A stretch of 64,000 nt of DNA from Burkholderia sp. USMB20 (lineage in GTDB: Bacteria > Pseudomonadota > Gammaproteobacteria > Burkholderiales > Burkholderiaceae). The position numbers were made by a program, and so were the translations under genes. This document shows positions 1 through 6,908 of the stretch, in pieces (the stretch's first letter is position 1; every line of letters begins with the position of its first letter). The notes below the pieces were generated by a model that saw only the letters and a list, made by a program, of their open reading frames with translations, had not been told where the DNA came from and did no database searches. The stretch is from the NCBI RefSeq assembly GCF_000949135.2, contig NZ_JTAN02000002.1, positions 1 to 64,000 on the forward strand, in the 5' to 3' direction.

Positions 1-1
1 G

Positions 2-547
2 GTGCTCGACGAAGTGAAGCGCGAAACCGCGCTGATCCTCGGCAGCTTCTACAGCACGATGCTGCGCAACGAGATCTTCGATTTCGCGCAGATCGGCGCG
101 TTCGTCGAGCGGGCCGACAACACCGCGCGGATCCTCGACGTGAAATACCACCTGCTGCTGCCGTCGGTGTCGCACGTGGGCACGATCCTCGATACCAACC
201 ACTGGGAATCGATCCTGCGGTCGGTCGAGGCAAACAACTCGTACCGCTGGGTGTACGGTGTGCAGTACAAGCCGCTGAACATCGCGGACTACCTGGTCCT
301 GAACGGCCGCATGCCGCGCTCGCTGCGCTATTGCTACGGACGCGTCATGTCGAGTCTCAATTTGCTCGTGAAAGAGCATGGCATCGCTCACGCGTGCCAC
401 GGGACCGCCGCACAGACGCTCACGATGCTTTCCGACAGTACGATCGAACGAGTCTTCAAGAACGGCCTGCACGAGTTTCTGACCGGATTCATTCGGCGCA
501 ACCAGCGACTGGGGCTCGAAATCGCCCAGGCCTACAACTTCGATTGA
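2..547 (+). CDS. alpha-E domain protein, C-terminal part
   Basis: The reading frame is open from the left edge, so the N-terminus lies outside the window; 181 residues are visible and the usual family length is about 300. The helical, Arg/Tyr-rich sequence, including a FVERADNTARILDVKYHLLL stretch, is characteristic of alpha-E (DUF403) proteins. These are typically encoded with a circularly permuted ATP-grasp protein and a transglutaminase-like protein. A transglutaminase gene follows after 8 bp, which fits that operon type. Its biochemical role is not established; it is presumed cytoplasmic and may take part in peptide-like ligation or modification. Confidence 0.85.
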   Translation: MLDEVKRETALILGSFYSTMLRNEIFDFAQIGAFVERADNTARILDVKYHLLLPSVSHVGTILDTNHWESILRSVEANNSYRWVYGVQYKPLNIADYLVLNGRMPRSLRYCYGRVMSSLNLLVKEHGIAHACHGTAAQTLTMLSDSTIERVFKNGLHEFLTGFIRRNQRLGLEIAQAYNFD

Positions 548-555
548 GTACCGCA

Positions 556-1359
556 ATGCATATCGGGATCACCCATACCCTGCGTTATACCGTCGACGAG
601 CCGTTGCAGCAGGCATTGCAGCGCCTTCGATTGCGGCCGTCGTCGAATCCCGGTCAGACGGTCGGGTCCTGGGAATTGCTTGCAAACGACATGCAGCCGG
701 CATTGTCGTACATCGACGGATTCGGCAACCATGTCGACCTTGTGTGTCACCCGAACGACCGCAAGGAGATCGTCATCGTTTCACGCGGCGAAGTGACGAC
801 GCACAACAAGGATAGTGTGTTTGGTTCTGCAGACGATCGTACGAATCCGTGGCTGTTCCTGCGCGAGTCGCCTCTCACGCGTCCCGGGGACTCGCTGATG
901 GAGCTTGCCTCTGCCCTGAAGAGCACGCAAAACCGTCTTCTGCAACTACACGAGTTGATGGACATCGTGCACGATCGCCTCGCACCCCGGTCGGAGAATT
1001 GCGACGACGCCACCGATGCAGAAGCTGCGTGGATCAGTTCCCACGGGACCTGTCGCGACCATGCTCATGTATTCATCGCCGTGGCCCGTCGGCTCGGCAT
1101 TCCCGCGCGCTTCACTTCCGGCTATCTGATAGGCGACGACGGAATCCAGGCAATCGATCATGCGTGGGCTGAAGTCTATGTCGACCATCTCGGTTGGATC
1201 GGCTTCGATCCGGCGAACAATCTCTGTCCCGACGAACACTACGTGAAACTGGCGACTGGCATCGACGCTTGCGGCGCCGCGCCGGTCACCTGCATCCAGT
1301 CGAACTCGGGCGCTGAAACGCTGACCGCGGAGATTGCGGTCACACTGTCGGCCCGGTGA
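556..1359 (+). CDS. transglutaminase-like cysteine protease family protein
   Basis: This 267-residue protein has an N-terminal beta-rich domain (about residues 1-85) of the bacterial transglutaminase-like type and a core domain with the Cys-His-Asp triad: Cys in HGTCRDHAHVF, His in IDHAWAEVYV, Asp in GFDPANN. No signal peptide is seen, so it is probably cytoplasmic. The ATG at 556 lies 8 bp after the alpha-E gene, and the pair normally forms an operon. Members may be amidases, proteases or transglutaminases; the substrate here is unknown. A longer open frame upstream only overlaps the previous gene and is not used. Confidence 0.88.
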   Translation: MHIGITHTLRYTVDEPLQQALQRLRLRPSSNPGQTVGSWELLANDMQPALSYIDGFGNHVDLVCHPNDRKEIVIVSRGEVTTHNKDSVFGSADDRTNPWLFLRESPLTRPGDSLMELASALKSTQNRLLQLHELMDIVHDRLAPRSENCDDATDAEAAWISSHGTCRDHAHVFIAVARRLGIPARFTSGYLIGDDGIQAIDHAWAEVYVDHLGWIGFDPANNLCPDEHYVKLATGIDACGAAPVTCIQSNSGAETLTAEIAVTLSAR

Positions 1360-1391
1360 GTCGATCGACGGAAATTTCAGTACTCGCACCG

Positions 1392-1530
1392 ATGACGCAA
1401 ACGACCCGCAGCCTGCTATCGGGCTGCGACTTGCCGGATTCGATCGACGCTATCGACTGCTATCGCGCACCCGCGCTCGACAAGGGCCTCGACATTCTCG
1501 AACGCCTGGCGTCGGCTACCGGTTGTAACG
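1392..1530 (+). pseudogene. IclR-type regulator, N-terminal fragment
   Basis: In frame from ATG 1392 the translation contains CYRAPALDKGLDILERLAS, which closely resembles the start of IclR-family regulators (the PALxRALxILELLA segment leading into the winged helix). After about position 1525 the similarity stops and no helix-turn-helix or effector domain follows. I found no continuation in the neighbouring 4 kb. It is best read as the stump of a deleted or interrupted regulator gene lying at the left edge of the quorum-sensing module. Confidence 0.5.
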
Positions 1531-1603
1531 CGCCTTGCCCCCCAGTGAGCAGGACCAACGCGCTGCTTCGCTATTCAGCGAGTGAGCGACGAAGCAAATG
1601 ACG

Positions 1604-2317
1604 TCAGAACAAGAGCCCCAGCATTGCCGCCTTGACCGCGGCCTCGGTCTTGTTGGCCGAATTCAATTTGCGCATCGCATTGACGAGGTGAAATTTCACG
1701 GTCCGCTCGTCGACAGACATGATCTTGCCAATCTCGGAGTAGGTTTTCCCCGCGGCGGACCATTGCAACGCCTCGCGCTCGCGTGCCGTCAACTCGACGG
1801 CATATTCGGGCGCAAGCTGCGCAAGCAGATGCATGCTCATCGCGCAGTTGGCGATGTTCGCGAGCCATGACATCTGGTATCCCTTTTCCGCGAGTTCACT
1901 CTCCTCGATCGGCTCGCCCGATCGCACCATGGTCACGAGTCCGATCGCCCCGGTGCGGCTGATGGATGGCATGCACCAGCCGTGGCGCAAGCCGAAGTGC
2001 TCCGCTTCGTCCCAGAATTCGACGTTTTGTGTCTGGCTGTCGGCGCGCCAGATCAGGGGTGTCAGGTGACTGAGCCCATGCCGGACCGTCGGATCGACGG
2101 CAAAATAGTTTTGGCTCACATAGCGCTCGACCCACGTCTCCGGATAGTTGGACTGCAGCATGAACCGCGGATGACTCACCGGCAACGGAACGCGCAGACC
2201 GAACGAACAGTACTCGAATCCAAGTGCTCGCACGTCTGCCGTGAACTCCAGAAACACGTCAGCCACGGATTTTTCCCCAGCGTATCCATTCAGATACTTC
2301 TCTGTCCAGGCCTGCAT
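1604..2317 (-). CDS. LuxR-type acyl-homoserine-lactone receptor/regulator
   Basis: This 237-residue regulator has an N-terminal autoinducer-binding domain (about 10-160) and a C-terminal LuxR helix-turn-helix (about 170-235). The ligand-pocket residues known from TraR and LasR are present with a shift of five: W62, Y66, D75-P76 and W90. The DNA-binding part (LTAREREALQWSAAGKTYSEIG) has the conserved Glu and Gly residues. It resembles Burkholderia CepR. It is transcribed away from a luxI gene 274 bp to the right, so the two form a cognate pair. The ATG at 2317 follows an AAAGG-type ribosome-binding site. No exact gene name is assigned because several Burkholderia pairs look alike. Confidence 0.93.
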   Translation of the reverse strand: MQAWTEKYLNGYAGEKSVADVFLEFTADVRALGFEYCSFGLRVPLPVSHPRFMLQSNYPETWVERYVSQNYFAVDPTVRHGLSHLTPLIWRADSQTQNVEFWDEAEHFGLRHGWCMPSISRTGAIGLVTMVRSGEPIEESELAEKGYQMSWLANIANCAMSMHLLAQLAPEYAVELTAREREALQWSAAGKTYSEIGKIMSVDERTVKFHLVNAMRKLNSANKTEAAVKAAMLGLLF

Positions 2318-2502
2318 ATCATTACCTTTTTGGTCAATCTTGTCCCTAAAGGGGCTGTATTTCGTGGTTGGTGCGCTGATCGATTTTTTATAAATTATTC
2401 AAGGATCGTCGTCAATATTTGAGATATCGAGCGGCAAGCATGGTGTCGGATACTGAATTGTTATCTGGCGGCGGGTGTTGAAGTGGCGTCCAGACGTCTG
2501 CC

Positions 2503-2522
2503 ACCTGCCCATTCGGGCAGCT
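2503..2522 (+). promoter_or_regulatory. lux box (CTG-N10-CAG) upstream of luxI
   Basis: The sequence CTGCCCATTCGGGCAG at 2505-2520 fits the CTG-N10-CAG lux-box pattern with six-base inverted arms. It lies 72 bp before the luxI ATG. If centred near -42 it would place transcription start near 2555, upstream of the AGAGAGAGGG ribosome-binding site. A run of T follows, so it also looks like a small terminator, but there is no plus-strand gene to terminate here. Confidence 0.7.
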
Positions 2523-2591
2523 TTTTCGTCTTTTCAATTTCGGGTCCAATCGCGCCTAACAATTCTGAAGATAAGAGAGAGGGCATTCGCG

Positions 2592-3233
2592 ATGCTGACT
2601 TTATTGTCGGGAAAAAGCGCTGATTTGAGTCACGAGACGATGTATCGACTTGCGAAGTTTCGGCATAAGGTCTTCATACAGGAACTCGGCTGGTCGTTGC
2701 CTACGGACGATGGCATCGAATTTGACGACTTCGATCACGCGGCCCCCCTTTATGTCGTCGCTTTCGACCGCAGCGGCGAAATCGTCGGTTGCGGCCGGTT
2801 GTTGCCGACCGACGAGCCTTATCTGCTGGGTGAGGTTTTTCCGGATTTGATGGGCGGTGCTTCCCTTCCCAGTACGCGCAATGTGTGGGAACTGTCCCGC
2901 TTCGCGATGAGCATGCCGAGCGGCGAGCCGTTGACGGCGGAAGAATCGTGGCAAAACACGCGCTCCCTGATGTCCGAAATCGTCCGTGTCGCGCACGCAC
3001 ATGGCGCCGACCGTCTCATTGCATTCTCGGTGCTCGGCAACGAACGGCTTCTGAAGCGCATGGGCGTCAATGTGCATCGCGCTGCGCCGCCGCAAATGAT
3101 CGAAGGCAAGCCGACCTTGCCGTTCTGGATCGAGATAGATCAACAAACGCGCGCAGCGCTGAACCTCGACGCGTTGGAGTACGACGTGCCGCTCAACATG
3201 TCGCGCAGTGCGCATGTGTCGCACGCGTTCTGA
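2592..3233 (+). CDS. LuxI-type acyl-homoserine-lactone synthase
   Basis: This 213-residue enzyme would join an acyl chain from acyl-ACP to S-adenosylmethionine to make an N-acyl-homoserine lactone. The invariant LuxI residues are all present: R24, F28, W34, D45, D48, R69, E100 and R103. ATG 2592 is preferred over an upstream start at 2475 because it has an AGAGAGAGGG ribosome-binding site, the N-terminus then matches CepI-type synthases, and the lux box lies between the two starts. It is divergent from the LuxR gene and is followed by a ketosynthase gene. The acyl chain length cannot be read from the sequence. Confidence 0.93.
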   Translation: MLTLLSGKSADLSHETMYRLAKFRHKVFIQELGWSLPTDDGIEFDDFDHAAPLYVVAFDRSGEIVGCGRLLPTDEPYLLGEVFPDLMGGASLPSTRNVWELSRFAMSMPSGEPLTAEESWQNTRSLMSEIVRVAHAHGADRLIAFSVLGNERLLKRMGVNVHRAAPPQMIEGKPTLPFWIEIDQQTRAALNLDALEYDVPLNMSRSAHVSHAF

Positions 3234-3354
3234 CGAGCGCAGCGAATTCGCGACGCGCATCGGGAAGGTCCAGGGTCCGCCGCGAGTCGGGCGGCCCCGG
3301 CTCTCTCCTGAAGTGGCTCGGCGCAATACAGCATTACTAAAGGTGTGCCTGAAG

Positions 3355-3414
3355 ATGAACGGCTTTAACGATGTGGGTCAGCTGGTCCTGGTCCGTGAGG
3401 GGAAGGTGAAATGA
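3355..3414 (+). CDS. possible 19-residue leader ORF coupled to the ketosynthase
   Basis: A short ORF (MNGFNDVGQLVLVREGKVK) begins at 3355 after an AAAGGTG site. Its stop codon overlaps the ketosynthase start in an ATGA arrangement, so the ketosynthase ribosome-binding site lies inside it. The same frame is open upstream to 3208. It may be a translational-coupling leader, a degenerate gene end, or chance. No homologue is recognised. Confidence 0.2.
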   Translation: MNGFNDVGQLVLVREGKVK

Positions 3415-4703
3415 CGCTTCGAGTGGTGGTAACCGGTATTGGCATTGTGTCCCCGCTGGGTTGCGGTAAGGAATTGGTGTGGCAGCGCCTGATCGGAGGC
3501 GGCTCCGGGCTTCGCCGGCTCGGTGACGACATCGTCGGTGAACTGTCCGCCAAGGTCGGCGGGACCGTCCAGGGGAAGGCCGACGATCCCGACGGCGGTT
3601 TCGATCCGGAACTCTCGGTGCCGAACAAGGAACTGAGGAAGATGGACCGCTTCATCCAGATGGCGATGGTCGCTGCAGACGAGGCGCTCGCGGAAGCCGG
3701 ATGGGCTCCGCAAGCCGAGCATCAGCGCGAGCGGACAGCGACGGTCGTGGCGTCGGGCATCGGTGGGTTTCCCGGGCTGGCGGAGGCGGTCAGGATCGGC
3801 GAGACGCGTGGCGTGCGGCGGTTGTCGCCGTTCACCATTCCGTTCTTTCTCTCGAATCTGGCGGCCGGCCAGATTTCGATCAAGCATCAGTTCCGTGGGC
3901 CCCTCGGCTGTCCGGTGACGGCCTGTGCGGCGAGCGTGCAGGCGATCGGCGACGCGATGCGCATGATCCGGACCGGTGAGGCCGATGTCGTGCTGGCGGG
4001 CGGTGCCGAAGCCGCATTCGACAAGGTCAGCCTGGGCGGATTCGCGGCGGCGCGAGCGTTGTCGACCGGCTTCGGCGATCAGCCGATTCGCGCTTCGCGC
4101 CCGTTCGACCGCGATCGTGACGGATTTGTCATGGGCGAGGGAGCGGCCATGCTCGTGGTCGAGTCCCTGGACCATGCCCTCGCACGTGGCGCCCGACCGA
4201 TCGCGGAAATCATCGGGTACGGAACCACGGCGGACGCCTATCACATGACCGCCGGTCCCGACGACGGATCCGGCGCGATGCGAGCGATGAAGCTGGCCCT
4301 GGCGATGGGCGAAATCGCCCCGGAGCAGGTCGACTACGTCAATGCGCATGCGACATCGACGCCGGTCGGCGACGCCGGCGAAATCGAGGCGCTGAAGACT
4401 GTCTTCGGCGTGGGCGCAGGCCCGGCGATTTCCTCGACCAAGTCGGCAACCGGGCATTTGCTCGGGGCGGCGGGCGCCATCGAAGCGGCGTTTTCCATTC
4501 TCGCGCTCCGGGATGGCGTGTTGCCCGGAACGCTGAATCTCGAGCACCCCGACGAAGCCGCGGCCGGACTTGACCTGATCGGGCCTTCCGCACGGCGCGT
4601 TCCCGTCGAGATCGCACTGTCCAACGGGTTCGGGTTTGGCGGCGTCAATGCATCGGTGCTGTTTAAACGCTACCCGCCGGATAGATCAGCAGGGTCGCAT
4701 TGA
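3411..4703 (+). CDS. beta-ketoacyl-ACP synthase II-like (FabF-type)
   Basis: This 430-residue enzyme condenses malonyl-ACP with an acyl-ACP in fatty-acid-type chain elongation. The full KAS II architecture is visible: nucleophile Cys172 in PVTACAASVQ, His in VNAHATSTPVGD, and the Lys/His pair in STKSATGHLLGAAGA. Length is normal for FabF. It lies 177 bp downstream of luxI on the same strand with no terminator seen, so it is probably co-transcribed. A stand-alone ketosynthase tied to a signal synthase could supply or shape the acyl chain of the signal, or serve another quorum-controlled product. Primary fatty-acid FabF is usually encoded beside acpP and fabG, which is not the case here. Confidence 0.92.
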   Translation: MTLRVVVTGIGIVSPLGCGKELVWQRLIGGGSGLRRLGDDIVGELSAKVGGTVQGKADDPDGGFDPELSVPNKELRKMDRFIQMAMVAADEALAEAGWAPQAEHQRERTATVVASGIGGFPGLAEAVRIGETRGVRRLSPFTIPFFLSNLAAGQISIKHQFRGPLGCPVTACAASVQAIGDAMRMIRTGEADVVLAGGAEAAFDKVSLGGFAAARALSTGFGDQPIRASRPFDRDRDGFVMGEGAAMLVVESLDHALARGARPIAEIIGYGTTADAYHMTAGPDDGSGAMRAMKLALAMGEIAPEQVDYVNAHATSTPVGDAGEIEALKTVFGVGAGPAISSTKSATGHLLGAAGAIEAAFSILALRDGVLPGTLNLEHPDEAAAGLDLIGPSARRVPVEIALSNGFGFGGVNASVLFKRYPPDRSAGSH

Positions 4704-4737
4704 CTGCACACCAACAGGGTTTGCGCATGCTTCTGAT

Positions 4738-4754
4738 TTCGTAAGTATTACGAA
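4738..4754. repeat. 17-bp inverted repeat
   Basis: TTCGTAA-GTA-TTACGAA is a perfect palindrome with 7-bp arms, 35 bp after the ketosynthase stop codon. No T tract follows it. It may be an operator or a recombination-scar sequence; no function can be assigned. Confidence 0.45.
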
Positions 4755-5307
4755 TAGTTAGCGTTCGACGCCATGCTATGGCGCCGCCAGCGCTCCATCG
4801 GTTCGATGGTGAGTCGCGGGCCGATCCAGCCGTGCGCCAGACGTGCTGTCCGCCCCCTCAGCCTCGCGCACCACGCCTGGATCCGCCGCAGGCGCAAATG
4901 TCGGCACGCGCTCGTGCCGATCCGGTTGGCCTTGCGCAACGTCGTTGCCAAGTGGACAGGCTCCCGGCACGCCTGGAGAAGCGTGATGCCGCAGCTTGCA
5001 TTGCTTTACCCGGAACGACTCAGCATCGGAGTCTGAGTTTTAACCCGCCTCACACACGAAATTCCGGATACCTCCCATACCAAATCACCCCGGCCGCCGT
5101 GCTGGCCGTGGCCGAGCACTCATCTGTTCGCCGTCCTGCTGGAACGGACGCCATTGGGGCAATTGGAGCGGCCCTGAAACACCGGGAATATGGCCGGCAT
5201 GTGTGCAGCGAGTGTGCACACCAGCCGTCTCGCCGTCGCGCTCCGCGACAGCCGATCGGAGGTCGGCATGGCCGCGTCGGCGAGCGAGTGGGACAGGAAC
5301 TGAAATC

Positions 5308-5347
5308 AAAAAAGGCCCCGACAATGGCCGTGAAACTTGCCGGGGCT
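5308..5347 (-). terminator. probable rho-independent terminator
   Basis: Read on the minus strand, an AGCCCCG arm pairs with CGGGGC across a loop of about 20 nt and is followed by TTTTTTG. It lies about 200 bp beyond the 3' end of the LuxR-HTH gene at 5551-6669 and could end that transcript or a small RNA in between. The stem is short and the loop long, so confidence is moderate. Confidence 0.45.
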
Positions 5348-5550
5348 AACGAACCATGCAAATTGCATGGGACGAGGAAGTATCGCGTCCATCGTATAGC
5401 CGCCAATGATTTAGCAGCACCACCGAGTTCCGACGAATTCTCATCGGGTTCAGCCAAGATCCTGCTCAAGGAACGCGGATGTCCTCCACCGACAAGCTTA
5501 AAAAATGCCAAAGCGTTTTGACCGCTGCCCCGCTCGCCGTTTTCGACGTA

Positions 5551-6669
5551 TCAATTCGTGAGCTTGTGTTGCGGTAGGACCCACAGCATCCGTCCGACCG
5601 CTTCAGCCTGATTCCGCGAGTGGGTCTTTTCATAGATCGCACGCAACTGGCTGCGAACCGTCGCAAGCGACACGCCGGCGCTCGCCGCACATTCGTCGGG
5701 CGTCTTGCCGCTGATCAACGCTTCGGCGACCGCGGCTTCGGCGCTCGACAAGCCGAACGATTGCCGCAGCTGTTGTGCGACGACGAGCGGGGCGCCGCTG
5801 CGTCGCCTGACCGTGATCAGTATCGTCGCATCGCCGAACGTGGCATGGAGCGCCTGTCCGGACAATGCCGCGATGCCGAGAAAAATCTCGTGCGCCGCGG
5901 CCAACGTGCCGGACAGGGCAAGGCTCTCGCTCTTGCGGGTCTTCGCGACGCGCGCCAGCGCCGCCTTGAGCGCCTCGTTTTGAGGCGCGCTCGTCGCGCT
6001 CAGGTGCCCGTTCTCGAGCTTGAGGCAGGTGGTGGCGCGCAGCATCGACTCGGCCGCCCGGTTGACGAACTGGACGCGCGCGTGCCGGTCCAGCGCAAAG
6101 ACGGCGAGGCCCAGTTCCTCCATCAGTTCGGCGCCGAGCGTGGCGTCGCGATGCAGCACTCGCGCGTCTTGCCACAGGTTGATCGAGCGCTGCAGATGCC
6201 CGGCCATACCGGTCAGGGTCGCGCGTTCTTCTGAAGAATAGGGTGTGCGGCCGTGCGCGCGCAGTAACCCGAGCAGAATGTTGTCGCTGCCGGGGCGCGC
6301 GAAGCGAATCCCCATCAGGTAGCGAAATCCCGACGGAATCTGATAGTCCTGGAAGAACTCGCTGCGTTCGACGTCGCGCTCGGTCAGGTGATCCTGACAA
6401 CAAACGAATTCGCCGAGCGGTGCGTTCTCGACGAAGCCGCGGCGCGGATCGAGCGCGCCGTAATACTGATCGTAGAGCGCGATGATCTCGTCGAATTCCG
6501 CGCGCGGCGAATAGATCGAGAATTTCGGGGCATTGCGCGCGACGTCCCAACTGAACATGTGAAATACGTCCGCGCCGAGCGATTCGGATACCCGGTGAAA
6601 AACTTCGAGAAAACCGTCCGGATGCAGCGCGGCCTCATAGAGGTCCCCGATGAGTTGGTCTCGTTGCAT
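5551..6669 (-). CDS. LuxR-family transcriptional regulator with N-terminal sensory region
   Basis: This 372-residue regulator has a C-terminal LuxR-type helix-turn-helix (about 305-365, SFGLSSAEAAVAEALISGKT, then GVSLATVRSQLRAIYEKT). The preceding segment (about 180-290) is PAS-like, with ALDRHARVQFVNRAAESML. The N-terminal 170 residues resemble GAF-like sensing regions of similar Burkholderia regulators. It lacks the acyl-homoserine-lactone pocket residues, so it is not a quorum receptor of the LuxI-partner kind. It is divergent from the lipoprotein gene at 6909 with a 239-bp gap and may control it. The ligand is unknown. Confidence 0.85.
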   Translation of the reverse strand: MQRDQLIGDLYEAALHPDGFLEVFHRVSESLGADVFHMFSWDVARNAPKFSIYSPRAEFDEIIALYDQYYGALDPRRGFVENAPLGEFVCCQDHLTERDVERSEFFQDYQIPSGFRYLMGIRFARPGSDNILLGLLRAHGRTPYSSEERATLTGMAGHLQRSINLWQDARVLHRDATLGAELMEELGLAVFALDRHARVQFVNRAAESMLRATTCLKLENGHLSATSAPQNEALKAALARVAKTRKSESLALSGTLAAAHEIFLGIAALSGQALHATFGDATILITVRRRSGAPLVVAQQLRQSFGLSSAEAAVAEALISGKTPDECAASAGVSLATVRSQLRAIYEKTHSRNQAEAVGRMLWVLPQHKLTN

Positions 6670-6908
6670 GTGTTCACCCCGTCGCTTCGCGATCTTCGTA
6701 TTCTGATTTTGTCTGACGATATTGCTTCGAATACCGAATTTTTTTCAGGCTAACACAGGTTATTTGCATTTCATGCCCTGTTATTTCCCGATTTTCATCC
6801 ACCTGAATGATGATCGAGAAAATCGTCTTTGCGAGAATCCTCGCCATTCAGCGTGCACGCGCAATGTATGTGACACGCATCAACCAGAAGGGGCTCGGGG
6901 GAAACGCA

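Larger units (their letters stand above)
4704..5550. other. long intergenic region without a convincing gene
   Basis: About 850 bp separate the ketosynthase from the next regulator. Several overlapping open frames exist on both strands (for example 4778-5521 plus and 5050-5511 minus), but their translations are low-complexity, Arg/Pro-rich and lack recognisable domains, as expected of shadow frames in GC-rich DNA. It holds a 17-bp palindrome near its left end and a minus-strand terminator at 5308-5347. It may be eroded DNA bordering the quorum-sensing module. Confidence 0.5.

Noticed and set aside
2505-2535. The CTGCCC/GGGCAG hairpin with T run before luxI as a terminator
   Set aside because: The flanking genes are divergent, so nothing is there to terminate, and the sequence fits the CTG-N10-CAG lux-box rule.
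4778-5521. A 247-codon plus-strand ORF in the gap after the ketosynthase
   Set aside because: No ribosome-binding site, Arg/Pro-rich low-complexity translation, no domain; overlaps other equally poor frames.
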